Shown: positions 16,719-25,988, counted from the first letter of the stretch. The stretch is 64,000 nucleotides of DNA from Streptomyces tanashiensis (GCF_014648895.1 NZ_BMRZ01000001.1:310001-374000); one strand, 5' to 3'. Translations and numbers: made by a program. Notes: generated by a model not told the origin, from the letters alone.

Positions 16719-17300
16719 CTACCGCTTCCTGGTGTACGTGCGGACGATCACGCCGTTGTCGAAGACGCGGACGTCGCCGAGGTCGAAGTCCCGGGGCTCG
16801 AAGCCGGCGCCGAACATCGGCATGCCGGAGCCGTAGACCTGCGGGTAGGTCTTGATGACCAGCTCGTCGATCTCCTCGATGAGCTCACCGGCGATGGTGG
16901 AGCCGCCGCAGAGATAGATGCCCAGGGGGCTGTCCTCGGCCTTGAGCTCGCGGACACGGCCGACGAGGTCGTCGGCGATCAGCTCGACGTTGGGGTGGGG
17001 CGACTCGGCGAGCGAGCGGGTGGCCACGAACTCGCGCAGGTGGTTGTACGGGCTGGTGACGCCGATGTCGAGGGCGAGCTGGTACGACCGCCTGCCCTGG
17101 ATGAGGGTGTCGTAGTGCTTGTTCTCGGCGTCGACCCCGAACATCTCCCGCGCGTGCGTCGGGACGGTCTCGGGGTACTCGGCGTTCATGGTCGCCATGT
17201 ACTCACCGGTCGAGAACTTGAACATGGAGCTGGCGTCGCCCTCGGGGTCGCCGATGAAGCCGTCGATGGTGCAGGCGATGTAGTAGGTGAGCTTGCGCAA
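16719..17300 (-). CDS. Dihydrofolate reductase / RibD C-terminal family protein
   Basis: About 193 residues with the DHFR-like reductase fold: YYIACTIDGFIGDPEGD at the start, LIQGRRSYQLAL, and LCGGSTIAGELIEEIDELVI (NADPH-binding GGS) near residues 135-155. These homologues usually reduce pterin- or flavin-like or unknown substrates. TTG 17300 with AGAGGA five bases upstream is preferred over ATG 17363, which would place the protein start inside the operators. It is divergent from a TetR gene that probably controls it. Confidence 0.85.
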   Translation of the reverse strand: MRKLTYYIACTIDGFIGDPEGDASSMFKFSTGEYMATMNAEYPETVPTHAREMFGVDAENKHYDTLIQGRRSYQLALDIGVTSPYNHLREFVATRSLAESPHPNVELIADDLVGRVRELKAEDSPLGIYLCGGSTIAGELIEEIDELVIKTYPQVYGSGMPMFGAGFEPRDFDLGDVRVFDNGVIVRTYTRKR

Positions 17301-17346
17301 ACCGGTCCTCTTCGTCTCGGGAAGCGGGCTGCCGTCGCAACCACGA

Positions 17347-17371
17347 CACTTATAGTGCTTCACTTGTAGTG
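17347..17371. promoter_or_regulatory. Two tandem palindromes between DHFR-like gene and tetR
   Basis: CACTTATAGTG (17347-17357) and CACTTGTAGTG (17361-17371) each have perfect CACT/AGTG arms around a 3-base centre; centres are 14 bases apart. They lie in the divergent promoter gap and are the probable TetR operators. Confidence 0.65.
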
Positions 17372-17426
17372 GTTACGCAAGGCCTATTTTCGAAGAGAAC
17401 CGATTCAGCACACGAGGGAGCCCGAC

Positions 17427-18002
17427 ATGGCGAGAAACCCGGAGCGCCGTACGGCCCTGCTCGACGCCGCGATCGAGGTCCTGGCGGACGAGGGCGCCCG
17501 CGGGCTGACCTTCCGGGCGGTCGACGCCCGGGCGGGGGTCCCCACGGGCACCTCCTCCAACTACTTCTCCGACCGGGACCAGCTGCTCTCCCAGGTCGGC
17601 GACCGGATCTTCGTCCGGCTGACCCCGGACCCGGACGACGCGGCGGCCGCCATGCGGCACGCTCCCAGCAGGGAGCTGGTGCTCGACCTGATGCGCTGGA
17701 TCGCCCGCAGGCTCGCCGCCGAGCGCACCTGCTACCTCGGCCTCTTCGAACTCCGCCTCGAAGCCGTCCGCCGGCCCGAGCTGAGGACCCAGCTCACCCA
17801 GGTGCTCCGCTCCGACCTGGACGCGAACGTCCAGGGGCACCTCGACGCCGGGATGCCCGGGGACGCCGACACGGTGCGGCTGCTCTACTTCGCCCTCACC
17901 GGACTGCTCCTCGACCACTTCACCGTCCCCGGGATCCTGGGCGACCGGGACCTGGACGACATGATCGAGACGGTGGTCACCCGCATCGTCCCGGAGACGT
18001 GA
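17427..18002 (+). CDS. TetR family transcriptional regulator
   Basis: 191 residues. HTH in residues ~6-55 (RRTALLDAAIEVLADEGARG, AGVPTGTSSNYFSDRDQLL); the remainder is the helical ligand-binding domain. ATG 17427 with GAGGGAG upstream. Divergent from the DHFR-like reductase with paired palindromes between them, so it probably represses that gene and itself. Ligand unknown. Confidence 0.9.
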   Translation: MARNPERRTALLDAAIEVLADEGARGLTFRAVDARAGVPTGTSSNYFSDRDQLLSQVGDRIFVRLTPDPDDAAAAMRHAPSRELVLDLMRWIARRLAAERTCYLGLFELRLEAVRRPELRTQLTQVLRSDLDANVQGHLDAGMPGDADTVRLLYFALTGLLLDHFTVPGILGDRDLDDMIETVVTRIVPET

Positions 18003-18030
18003 CCACCCGCCGCCCACGCCCGCCCGGGGA

Positions 18031-19086
18031 TCAGCGCGTACGGCGCGTGACGAACTCCGCGAGGGCGAGCAGGTCCTCCGCCGCCGCCAGATCCGGCACC
18101 GCCTGCGCCAGGTGCTCGACGGCGCGCCCCATGCGCTCGGCCGCCTGGGCCTGCGCCCAGTCGCGCCCACCGGCCCGCTCGACGGCGTCCGCCGCCGCCC
18201 GTACCGCCGCCGCGTCGAGGGCCGGGCGGGAGTACAGCTCGGCCAGCTCCTCCCCCGCGGAGGTGCCGGAGGTGAGCGCCGCCACCACGGGCAGCGACTT
18301 CTTGTGGGCGACGAGATCGGCACCGGCCGGCTTGCCCGTGCGCTCCGGGTCGCCCCAGATGCCGATGAGGTCGTCGATCAGCTGGAAGGCGAGACCCGCC
18401 TCCCGGCCGAAGGCGTCCATCGCCGCGACCTCCTCCTCCCCCGCGCCCGCGTAGAGCGCGCCGAGGGCGCAGGAGCATCCGAGCAGGGCACCGGTCTTGG
18501 CGGTCGCCATGGCCAGGCACTCGTCGAGGGAGACCTCGCGCGGGTCGCGGCGCTCGAAGGCGCAGTCGGCCTGCTGGCCGGCACAGAGCTCGATGACGCA
18601 GGCGGCGAGGCGCGCGGAGGCCGCCGGGGAGGCCGGGTGGGGGTCCTCGGCGAGCAGCCGCAGGGCCAGCGCGCTCATCGCGTCACCGGCCATGAGGGCG
18701 TCGGGGATGCCGAAGACGGTCCAGGCGGTGGGCCGGTGCCGCCGGGTCGGGTCCTCGTCGACGATGTCGTCGTGGAGCAGCGTGAAGTTGTGCGCGAGCT
18801 CCACCGCCGCCGCGGCGTTCACGGCCCGGGACTCGTCCGCGCCGAGCGCGCGGGCCGCCGCGAGGACCAGGGCGGGCCGGATCGCCTTGCCCGGCCGGCC
18901 CGCGTCCGGGGTGCCGTCGGCGCGCTCCCAGCCGAAGTGGTACATCGCCACGCGCCGTACGGAGTCCGGGAGGGACTCGACGGTCGACCGCAGTCGGGGG
19001 TCGACGGCCGTACGCGTCCGGTCCAGGAGCGTCACGGCCCCCTGGCCGTCGGCGACGGGGTCCGGGCTGGTCATGGTCACGGTCAT
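18031..19086 (-). CDS. Polyprenyl synthase, family 2 encapsulin cargo type
   Basis: About 351 residues, isoprenyl diphosphate synthase fold. The first Asp-rich motif is intact (LLHDDIVDED, DDxxD). The second reads FQLIDDLIGIWGD, DDxxG instead of DDxxD, a form I associate with encapsulin-linked polyprenyl transferases. The ~25-residue N-terminus (Thr, Asp, Pro, Gly-rich) is short and disordered and may be the loading region. The shell gene lies just upstream on the same strand with a hairpin between. It likely makes a prenyl diphosphate inside or on the compartment; chain length is unknown. ATG 19086 or 19074 are both possible starts. Confidence 0.88.
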   Translation of the reverse strand: MTVTMTSPDPVADGQGAVTLLDRTRTAVDPRLRSTVESLPDSVRRVAMYHFGWERADGTPDAGRPGKAIRPALVLAAARALGADESRAVNAAAAVELAHNFTLLHDDIVDEDPTRRHRPTAWTVFGIPDALMAGDAMSALALRLLAEDPHPASPAASARLAACVIELCAGQQADCAFERRDPREVSLDECLAMATAKTGALLGCSCALGALYAGAGEEEVAAMDAFGREAGLAFQLIDDLIGIWGDPERTGKPAGADLVAHKKSLPVVAALTSGTSAGEELAELYSRPALDAAAVRAAADAVERAGGRDWAQAQAAERMGRAVEHLAQAVPDLAAAEDLLALAEFVTRRTR

Positions 19087-19173
19087 TTCCTTCGCATCCT
19101 TCGCGACGGGCCGCCACGGCGGGTCCGCCACGGAGATCGGCCGCGGCGGTCCTTCGCCGCGGCGGGCCGGGGA

Positions 19174-19214
19174 GCGCCCGGGGGCGGGCGGGTTCGGCCC
19201 CCGCCCCCGGGCGC
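19174..19214. terminator. 15-bp hairpin between encapsulin shell and cargo genes
   Basis: GCGCCCGGGGGCGGG (19174-19188) pairs perfectly with 19200-19214 around an 11-base loop. It starts 7 bases past the shell stop. It could attenuate read-through into the cargo gene or protect the shell mRNA 3' end, giving more shell than cargo. Confidence 0.7.
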
Positions 19215-19221
19215 CGCCGGC

Positions 19222-20637
19222 TCAGCGCCAGCGGCTGACCTCGACGTTCTCCAGGACACCGAGGGCGTCCGGGACGAGGACGGCCGCCGAGTAGTAGGCC
19301 GTGACCAGGTAGGAGATGATCGCCTGCTCGTCGATGCCCATGAAGCGGACGGAGAGGCTGGGCTCGATCTCGTCGGGGAGGCCGGTCTGGTGCAGACCGA
19401 TCACGCCCTGGTCCGCCTCGCCGGTACGCATGCAGATGATCGAGGTGGTCCGGGCGTCCGAGACCGGGATCTTGTTGCACGGGTAGATCGGGACGCCGCG
19501 CCAGGTCGGGATGCGGTTGCCCGCGATCTCGATCGTCTCGGGCACGAGGCCGCGCTTGTTGAGCTCGCGACCGAAGGCGGCGATGGCGCGCGGGTGGGCG
19601 AGGAACATCTTGGAGCCCCGGCGGCGGGAGAGCAGCTCGTCCATGTCGTCCGGGCTGGGGGCGCCGTCGTGCGGCTGGAGCCGCTGTCCGTAGTCGCAGT
19701 TGGAGAGGAGGCCGAACTCCTTGTTGTTGATCAGCTCGTGCTCCTGGCGCTCGCGGAGCGCCTCGACCGTGAGCCGCAACTGCTGCTCGGTCTGGTTCAT
19801 CGGCTGGTTGTAGAGGTCGGCGACACGGCTGTGGACCTTCAGCACGGTCTGGGCGACGCTCAGCTCGTACTCGCGGGGCGAGGCGTCGTAGTCCACGTAG
19901 GTGTGCGGGACGACCGCCTCGCCGACGTGGCCCGCGGAGAGGTCGATGGCGGCCTCGCCGTAGGTGTTGGTGCGCTGGTCGGGCGCCGACGCGACCCCCG
20001 CGAGGTGGGCGGCGAGCGAGCCGGCCCGGTCCGCGAGGTTCCGTACGTCGTCCCGGGTGAGCTCCAGGACCGTACAGGCCGTGGCGGCCCGGGCGGTCCA
20101 GTCCCAGGTGGCGTCCGCGTCGACCAGCGCGGCCTCGCCGAGGTAGGCGCCGTCGGCCAGGACGCCGAGGACGGCCTCGTCGCCGTAGGGCCCCTCGCCG
20201 ATCTGCTCGATGCGGCCGTGCGCGAGGAGGTGCACCCGGTCGGTGGGGGCTCCGGCCACGGCGATGATCTCGCCCGCCGCGTACTCCCGCTGGGTGCAGC
20301 GGGCCGCGAGCTCGGTCAGCGCGCCCTCGTCCTCGTAGCCACGCAGTGCGGGGAGTTCGCCGAGTTCGGCGGGGATCACCGCGACGCGCTCTCCGGTCTG
20401 CACGAAGGTGACGCGGCCGTCACCCACGGAGTAGCTGAGCCTCCGGTTCACCCGGTACGTGCCGCCCTGCACCTGGACCCACGGCAGCGTCCGCAGCAGC
20501 CACCGGGAGGTGATCTCCTGCATCTGCGGGGCCGACTTGGTGGTCGTGGCGAGGTTCCGCGCGGCGGCGGTCCCGAGACTCTGCTGCGGGGCCTGCTGCT
20601 CCGCGCGGACCTCGCCGTCAACCGAACCAACGGACAT
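19222..20637 (-). CDS. Family 2B encapsulin shell protein with cNMP-binding domain
   Basis: 471 residues. A HK97-type shell sequence ([21 protein letters not shown], residues ~45-64; [39 protein letters not shown] near the C-terminus) is interrupted at about residues 98-205 by a cyclic-nucleotide-binding domain ([30 protein letters not shown]). This is the family 2B architecture, related to Streptomyces EshA. It would self-assemble into an icosahedral compartment around the polyprenyl synthase encoded next. ATG 20637 has GAGGGAG upstream. Ligand of the cNMP domain is unproven. Confidence 0.92.
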   Translation of the reverse strand: MSVGSVDGEVRAEQQAPQQSLGTAAARNLATTTKSAPQMQEITSRWLLRTLPWVQVQGGTYRVNRRLSYSVGDGRVTFVQTGERVAVIPAELGELPALRGYEDEGALTELAARCTQREYAAGEIIAVAGAPTDRVHLLAHGRIEQIGEGPYGDEAVLGVLADGAYLGEAALVDADATWDWTARAATACTVLELTRDDVRNLADRAGSLAAHLAGVASAPDQRTNTYGEAAIDLSAGHVGEAVVPHTYVDYDASPREYELSVAQTVLKVHSRVADLYNQPMNQTEQQLRLTVEALRERQEHELINNKEFGLLSNCDYGQRLQPHDGAPSPDDMDELLSRRRGSKMFLAHPRAIAAFGRELNKRGLVPETIEIAGNRIPTWRGVPIYPCNKIPVSDARTTSIICMRTGEADQGVIGLHQTGLPDEIEPSLSVRFMGIDEQAIISYLVTAYYSAAVLVPDALGVLENVEVSRWR

Positions 20638-20890
20638 GGAACTCCCTCTCGTATGACTGAGTTGCGAGTGAAGCCTTTCAGCACGGAGCGTGTCGGCGCC
20701 ATTACACATTCGGGTGGGACTGTTCGACGATCTTCGGGGCATGTCACGTGATTTCCATCCGAACAGACCAGCCCCACAGACCTCCTGACGATCTGTCCGG
20801 ATCTGCTCGCACACGGCCCGAACGGATGGCAGCGGAGTAGCGGACTCCGGTACTCCGGAACCTCACCCCGCCCTCCGGAAGGAGTCGGTC

Positions 20891-21481
20891 ATGGCCTCAC
20901 CCATGTCCGCGAAGAAGTTCCTCGGCGCCCTGCGCGCCGAGCACCTCGCGGTCGTCCAGGTCGGCGACTGGTCCACCCACAACCGCAACCACAAGGGCCC
21001 CTGGGGCCCCGTGCACGGCGTGATGATCCACCACACCGTGACCCGTGGCACCGCCGCGACCGTCCGGCTGTGCCGGGACGGCCACGAGAACCTGCCCGGG
21101 CCGCTGTGCCACGGCGTGATCGCCAAGGACGGCACGGTCCACCTCGTCGGCTACGGGCGGGCCAACCACGCGGGGCTCGGCGACGACGAGGTCCTCCGGG
21201 CGGTCATCGCCGAGCGGAACCTGCCGCCGGACGACGAGGCCACCACGGACGGCAACCGGCACTTCTACGGCTTCGAGTGCGAGAACCTCGGCGACGGCGA
21301 GGACCCGTGGCCGGACGTGCAGCTGGAGGCCATCGCGAAGGCGGCGGCCGCCGTCTGCAGGGCGCACGGCTGGACGCACCGGTCGGTCATCGGACACCGC
21401 GAGTGGCAGCCGGGCAAGGTGGACCCGCGCGGCTTCACGATGGCGTCGATGCGGGAGCGGATCGCCGACCTGCTGCGCTGA
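20891..21481 (+). CDS. Peptidoglycan recognition / N-acetylmuramoyl-L-alanine amidase (Amidase_2)
   Basis: 196 residues, zinc amidase fold. Zinc ligands are expected in GVMIHHTVTRGT (about His47/48) and VIGHREWQPGKVDP; the catalytic tyrosine/glutamate region is HFYGFECEN. No signal peptide is apparent, so it may be released by lysis, by an alternative route or act inside spores. ATG 20891 has GGAAGGAG upstream. Divergent from the encapsulin operon and upstream of the ACC-deaminase-like gene. Confidence 0.88.
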   Translation: MASPMSAKKFLGALRAEHLAVVQVGDWSTHNRNHKGPWGPVHGVMIHHTVTRGTAATVRLCRDGHENLPGPLCHGVIAKDGTVHLVGYGRANHAGLGDDEVLRAVIAERNLPPDDEATTDGNRHFYGFECENLGDGEDPWPDVQLEAIAKAAAAVCRAHGWTHRSVIGHREWQPGKVDPRGFTMASMRERIADLLR

Positions 21482-21530
21482 CCCGCCGGGCCGCCGCGCC
21501 GGCCTCCGGAGGGGCGGCGAGAATGACCGG

Positions 21531-22448
21531 GTGAACGCGTTCGACCTCTCCCGCCTGCGGCCCCGGCTCCCCTCGCCTCTGGAGCCGGTGGAGGACGAGC
21601 GCTTCACCCGGCGCGGGCTCACGCTGCTGCTGAAGCGCGAGGACCTCATCCACCCCGACCTGCCCGGCAACAAGTGGCGCAAGCTCGCGCTCAACCTGCG
21701 CGAGGCGGCCGGCCGGCCCGTGCTCACCTTCGGCGGCGCGTACTCCAACCACCTGCGGGCGACGGCGGCGGCGGGACGGCTGCTCGGCTTCCCGACGGTC
21801 GGGGTGGTCCGCGGCGACGAGCTGGCCGGGCGCCCGCTCAACCCCTCGCTCGCGCGCTGCGCGGCGGACGGGATGCGGCTGGAGTTCGTGGACCGGGCCA
21901 CGTACCGCGCGAAGGGCGACCCGGCCACGCTCGCGAAGCTCCTGGAACGGGCCCCCGCGGGCGCGTACGTGGTCCCGGAGGGCGGCAGCAACGCGCTCGC
22001 CGTCCACGGCTGCGTGGAGCTGGGCCGCGAGCTCGCCGGGGCGGCGGACACGGTCGCGGTCGCCTGCGGCACGGGCGGCACCCTGGCGGGCCTCGCCGCC
22101 GGTCTCTCCCCCGGGCAGAGGGCGCTGGGCGTCCCCGTACTCAGGGGCGGCTTCCTCGGCGGGGAGGTCCGCGCCCTCCAGGAGACGGCCTTCGGCGGCC
22201 CGCGTGGCGAGTGGAGCCTGGACGAGCGCTTCCACGGCGGGGGCTACGCGCGCGTGCCCCCCGTTCTGGAGGCGTTCGCACAGGACTTCGAGGCGCGGCA
22301 CGGACTCGCCATCGAGCGGCTGTATGTCGCCAAAATGCTGTACGGCCTGACGGCCCTCGCGGAGGAGGGCGCCTTCCCGGCCGGCACCCGGCTCGCGGCG
22401 GTGATCACGGGCGCACCGGACGCCCGGGACACCCCGGACACCCCCTAG
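21531..22448 (+). CDS. PLP-dependent ACC deaminase / D-cysteine desulfhydrase family protein
   Basis: 305 residues, fold type II PLP enzyme. The PLP lysine is in HPDLPGNKWRKL, followed by TFGGAYSNHLRATAAAG; the phosphate cup is ACGTGGTLAGLAAG. Without more residues it cannot be decided whether it opens aminocyclopropane carboxylate or eliminates H2S from D-cysteine; the latter is common in bacteria. Start GTG 21531. Its last four bases overlap the end of the convergent antiporter gene. Confidence 0.88.
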   Translation: MNAFDLSRLRPRLPSPLEPVEDERFTRRGLTLLLKREDLIHPDLPGNKWRKLALNLREAAGRPVLTFGGAYSNHLRATAAAGRLLGFPTVGVVRGDELAGRPLNPSLARCAADGMRLEFVDRATYRAKGDPATLAKLLERAPAGAYVVPEGGSNALAVHGCVELGRELAGAADTVAVACGTGGTLAGLAAGLSPGQRALGVPVLRGGFLGGEVRALQETAFGGPRGEWSLDERFHGGGYARVPPVLEAFAQDFEARHGLAIERLYVAKMLYGLTALAEEGAFPAGTRLAAVITGAPDARDTPDTP

Positions 22449-24037
22449 TCGGTCTCCCGGAAGGCCGCCGCCTCCTCCAGGTCGAGGCGACGGAGGAGGG
22501 TGCGCATCATCTCGTCGTCGATCCGGCGGGCGTCGCGCAGCTGTACGAAGACCTCGCGTTCGGCGTCGATCATCTCGCGCGAGAGGCGGCGGTAGGTGTC
22601 GTCCGCGGTCTCCCCGGTGATCGCGTTGACCGCGCCGAGGCGTTCCCACACGGCGTTGCGGCGGCGCTCCATCACCGTGCGCAGCCGGTCGGCGAGGGGC
22701 TGCGGCAGGGCGTTGCGCTCGTCGGCGAGGAGTGCGTCGAGGCGTTCCTCGGCGGCCCGGGAGGCCTCGCTCTGGGCCTGCGCCTCGGCCAGGGTCTCGG
22801 CGTACCGGTCGCGTCCGGGGAGCTTCAGGAGCCGGATCAGCGGCGGCAGCGTCAGGCCCTGCACCACGAGGGTTCCGATCACGGTGGTGAAGGTGAGGAA
22901 GAGGACGAGGTTCCGCGCCGGGAACTCCACCCCGTCGGTGACGACGGGGATGGAGAAGGCGATGGCCAGGGAGACCACGCCGCGCATGCCGGCCCAGCCG
23001 ACGACGAGCGGCGCCCGCCAGTCCACCTCGGGCTCCCGCTCCCTGATGCCCGAGGACATCCAGCGGGGCAGGAAGGTCGCCGGGTAGACCCAGACGAAGC
23101 GGACGACGACCACGGCGACGAAGACACCGACCGCGTACCAGGCCGCCTCGCCCATGCCGTACCGGCCGAGTCCCTTGACGACGTACGGCAACTGGAGGCC
23201 GATGAGGGCGAAGACGGCGGACTCCAGGATGAAGGCGACCATCTTCCAGACGGCCTCCTCCTGGAGGCGGGTGGCGAAGTCGACCTTCCAGGCCTTGTGG
23301 CCGAGGAAGAGGCCGACCACGACGACGGCGAGCACGCCGGAGGCGCCGACCTCCTCGGCGGCGGCGTACGCGATGAACGGGATGAGCAGGGAGAGGGTGT
23401 TCTGGAGCAGGGCCTCGGTCAGGTGGGTGCGGAGCCAGTGGATCGGGACCATCAGGACGAGGCCGACGCCGATGCCGCCGATCGCGGCCAGGGCGAACTC
23501 CCACAGGCCGCCGGCCCAGCTGATGCCCTCGCCGACGGCGGCGGCGAGGGCGACCTTGTACGCGGTGATCGCGGTGGCGTCGTTCACGAGGGACTCGCCC
23601 TGGAGGATCGTGGTGATCCGGTTCGGCAGGCCGAGGCGGCGGGCGATGGCGGTGGCGGCGACCGCGTCCGGCGGGGCGATCACGGCGCCGAGCACGAGGG
23701 CGGCGGTGAGCGGCAGATCGGGCACGAGGACGTACGCGAGCCAGCCCACGGCCACGGTGGCGAAGAGGACGTACCCGACGGAGAGCAGCGCGACGGGCCT
23801 GATGTTGGCCCGCAGGTCCAGGTACGAGGACTCGACGGCGGCCGTGTAGAGGAGCGGGGGCAGGATCAGCGGCAGCACGATGTGCGGGTCGAGGGTGTAG
23901 TCGGGGACCCCCGGCAGGTACGAGGCGGCGAGGCCCACGGCGACCAGGAGCAGCGGGGCGGGCACCGGGGTCCTGCGGGCGAACCCGGCCACGGCGGCGC
24001 TCGCCGCCACCAGTGCCACCAGCTGCAGTGCGTCCAT
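22445..24037 (-). CDS. Na+/H+ antiporter, CPA1/NhaP type
   Basis: 530 residues with about 12 membrane segments in the first 400 (LQLVALVAASAAVAGFA, VLGAVIAPPDAVAATAIARR, LQGESLVNDATAITAYKVAL). The NDATA motif supplies the ion-binding Asp, as in NhaP. The last ~130 residues are a soluble helical tail rich in Glu/Arg, typical of the actinobacterial group. It exchanges cytoplasmic sodium or potassium for protons. Start ATG 24037 (MDALQLV) is 39 bases from the divergent zinc-finger gene. Confidence 0.92.
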   Translation of the reverse strand: MDALQLVALVAASAAVAGFARRTPVPAPLLLVAVGLAASYLPGVPDYTLDPHIVLPLILPPLLYTAAVESSYLDLRANIRPVALLSVGYVLFATVAVGWLAYVLVPDLPLTAALVLGAVIAPPDAVAATAIARRLGLPNRITTILQGESLVNDATAITAYKVALAAAVGEGISWAGGLWEFALAAIGGIGVGLVLMVPIHWLRTHLTEALLQNTLSLLIPFIAYAAAEEVGASGVLAVVVVGLFLGHKAWKVDFATRLQEEAVWKMVAFILESAVFALIGLQLPYVVKGLGRYGMGEAAWYAVGVFVAVVVVRFVWVYPATFLPRWMSSGIREREPEVDWRAPLVVGWAGMRGVVSLAIAFSIPVVTDGVEFPARNLVLFLTFTTVIGTLVVQGLTLPPLIRLLKLPGRDRYAETLAEAQAQSEASRAAEERLDALLADERNALPQPLADRLRTVMERRRNAVWERLGAVNAITGETADDTYRRLSREMIDAEREVFVQLRDARRIDDEMMRTLLRRLDLEEAAAFRETD

Positions 24038-24076
24038 GCCCGACCCCGTCCCGTGCCGCAACGTAACCTGGCCATC

Positions 24077-24337
24077 ATGAGCGAGTGCCCGCACGTAGCC
24101 GAAATGCCGCGCCCCGAACCGGTGCCGCTGGCCGACACCTGTCCCGAGTGCCTGGCGGACGGCACGCACCCGGTCCAGCTGCGGCTCTGTCTCAGCTGTG
24201 GGCACGTGGGCTGCTGCGACTCCTCGGCGGGACGGCACGCGACGGGCCACTTCTCCTCGACCGGGCACCCGGTGATGCGGACCTTCGAACCGGGCGAGGC
24301 CTGGCGTTGGTGCTTCGTCGACGGTTCGATCGTCTGA
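24077..24337 (+). CDS. UBP-type zinc-finger protein
   Basis: 86 residues. The cysteine/histidine array CPEC, CLSCGHVGCCDSSAGRHATGH and the final RTFEPGEAWRWCFVD match the zf-UBP fold. Bacterial copies are short and of unknown role, perhaps peptide C-terminus binding. It shares a very short divergent promoter gap with the antiporter. Confidence 0.87.
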   Translation: MSECPHVAEMPRPEPVPLADTCPECLADGTHPVQLRLCLSCGHVGCCDSSAGRHATGHFSSTGHPVMRTFEPGEAWRWCFVDGSIV

Positions 24338-24542
24338 CGGCTGGGTACGTCACCCCTCCGCGGGTTCTCCGCGGCTGCCGGGTCGGGGGCGAGGATTCAC
24401 CTGGTCTCCAGGGCTCACGGCGACACGGCAGGACGGATCGCGATAGTTTCACGGCGGACCGCGCAGGCTCCCTGCGTACCGCCCGGTTCGGGGGCCTCTC
24501 CCCCCGAGCCCCGAATGAGCTTGTGCCACCTTGGAGGTGAGG

Positions 24543-24956
24543 GTGTCCCAGATCGCAGGCGAGCCCGGGACCCAGGACTTCGTGGAAGTCCGGCTGCCCG
24601 CTGCGGGTGCCTATCTGTCCGTGCTGCGTACGGCCACGGCCGGCCTCGCGGCGCGCTTGGACTTCACCCTCGACGAGATCGAGGACTTGCGGATCGCGGT
24701 CGACGAGGCCTGCGCCATCCTGCTCCAGCAGGCCGTGCCGGGGTCCGTCCTCAGCTGTGTCTTCCGGCTGGTCGACGACTCCCTCGACGTGACGGTCTCC
24801 GCCCCGACGACGGACGGCAGGGCGCCCGAGCGGGACACCTTCGCGTGGACCGTGCTGTCGGCGCTGGCCGGGAAGGTGGAGTCGTCGGTGGCCGATGACC
24901 GTACGGTCTCGATCAGCCTGTACAAACAGCGCGGCGCGGGGCCAGGCCCGGCGTGA
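24543..24956 (+). CDS. RsbW-type anti-sigma factor (GHKL kinase)
   Basis: 137 residues. The GHKL ATPase fold shows FTLDEIEDLRIAVDEACAILL (N box-like region, residues ~42-62) and FAWTVLSALAGKV near the end; the G boxes are degenerate. It would bind and inhibit the sigma factor encoded next, released by an anti-anti-sigma protein. GTG 24543 has GGAGG five bases upstream; TTG 24531 is an alternative. The downstream sigma gene starts within its stop codon (GTGA). Confidence 0.85.
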   Translation: MSQIAGEPGTQDFVEVRLPAAGAYLSVLRTATAGLAARLDFTLDEIEDLRIAVDEACAILLQQAVPGSVLSCVFRLVDDSLDVTVSAPTTDGRAPERDTFAWTVLSALAGKVESSVADDRTVSISLYKQRGAGPGPA

Positions 24957-25978
24957 GGAGCGGGGACGCGACGGCCGGCATCCCTGAGCAGCAGGCGCGG
25001 CCGAACAGGGTCGCTACGGAGCAGGCGGACCAGATGAGCGAGCACGAGCAGCACCACGAGGTTCCCGAGACACCAGGAGTCTCCGAGGCCCCCGCGAGTT
25101 CCGAGGGCTCCCCCGAGGCTCCCGAGGCGCGTACGCCCGACGAGGCCGAGGCGGCCGCGGCGGCGGAGAAGGCCGAGGAGGAGGACGACGACGAGGGCCC
25201 GGACGCCCCCGCCGTCCCGGACCCGCACGACCGGAGCGGCGCCCGCGCCCTCTTCGTCCAGCTGCGCGAGCTGCCCGAGGGCTCCCCGGAGAAGGCCGAG
25301 CTCCGCAACCGGCTGGTGCGCATGCACCTGCCGCTGGTGGAGCACCTGGCCCGGCGCTTCCGCAACCGCGGCGAGCCGCTGGACGACCTCACGCAGGTGG
25401 CGACGATCGGCCTGATCAAGTCGGTCGACCGGTTCGACCCGGAGCGCGGGGTGGAGTTCTCCACGTACGCGACGCCGACGGTCGTCGGCGAGATCAAGCG
25501 CCACTTCCGTGACAAGGGGTGGGCGGTCCGGGTGCCGCGCCGGCTCCAGGAGCTGCGGCTCTCGCTGACCACGGCGACGGCGGAGCTCTCGCAGCAGCAC
25601 GGCCGCTCACCGACCGTGCACGAGCTGGCGGAGCGGCTGGGGATCTCCGAGGAGGAGGTCCTGGAGGGTCTGGAGTCGGCCAACGCCTACTCGACGCTCT
25701 CCCTGGACGTCCCGGACACGGACGACGAGTCGCCGGCGGTGGCGGACACGCTGGGCGCGGAGGACGAGGCCCTGGAGGGGGTCGAGTACCGCGAGTCGCT
25801 CAAGCCGCTCCTGGAGGACCTGCCGCCCCGGGAGAAGCGGATCCTGCTGCTCCGTTTCTTCGGGAACATGACCCAGTCGCAGATCGCGCAGGAGGTGGGC
25901 ATCTCGCAGATGCACGTCTCCCGGCTGCTGGCTCGGACCCTGGCGTCGCTTCGGGAGAAGCTTCTGGTGGAGGAGTAG
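24953..25978 (+). CDS. sigF: RNA polymerase sigma factor, SigB/SigF/SigG family
   Basis: 341 residues. An acidic disordered N-terminus (~95 residues, EEEDDDEGPD) precedes sigma-70 regions 2 (EHLARRFRNRGEPLDDLTQV, GLIKSVDRFDPERG), 3 (VRVPRRLQELRL) and 4 (EKRILLLRFFGNMTQSQIAQ, HTH). This is the stress/sporulation sigma subgroup, most like Streptomyces SigF; the symbol is tentative. GTG 24953 overlaps the anti-sigma stop by four bases; ATG 25034 is an internal alternative that would break the coupling. Confidence 0.88.
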   Translation: MRSGDATAGIPEQQARPNRVATEQADQMSEHEQHHEVPETPGVSEAPASSEGSPEAPEARTPDEAEAAAAAEKAEEEDDDEGPDAPAVPDPHDRSGARALFVQLRELPEGSPEKAELRNRLVRMHLPLVEHLARRFRNRGEPLDDLTQVATIGLIKSVDRFDPERGVEFSTYATPTVVGEIKRHFRDKGWAVRVPRRLQELRLSLTTATAELSQQHGRSPTVHELAERLGISEEEVLEGLESANAYSTLSLDVPDTDDESPAVADTLGAEDEALEGVEYRESLKPLLEDLPPREKRILLLRFFGNMTQSQIAQEVGISQMHVSRLLARTLASLREKLLVEE

Positions 25979-25988
25979 TCCCTCGGGC

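Noticed and set aside
20744..20751. TCACGTGA palindrome upstream of the encapsulin gene as a defined operator
   Set aside because: A single 8-bp palindrome is expected by chance at this scale, and no regulator with that specificity is linked.
21674..24337. Long plus-strand open frame across the ACC-deaminase-like and antiporter genes
   Set aside because: Low-complexity Gly/Asp/Glu-rich translation; only its last 86 codons (the UBP zinc finger) are real.
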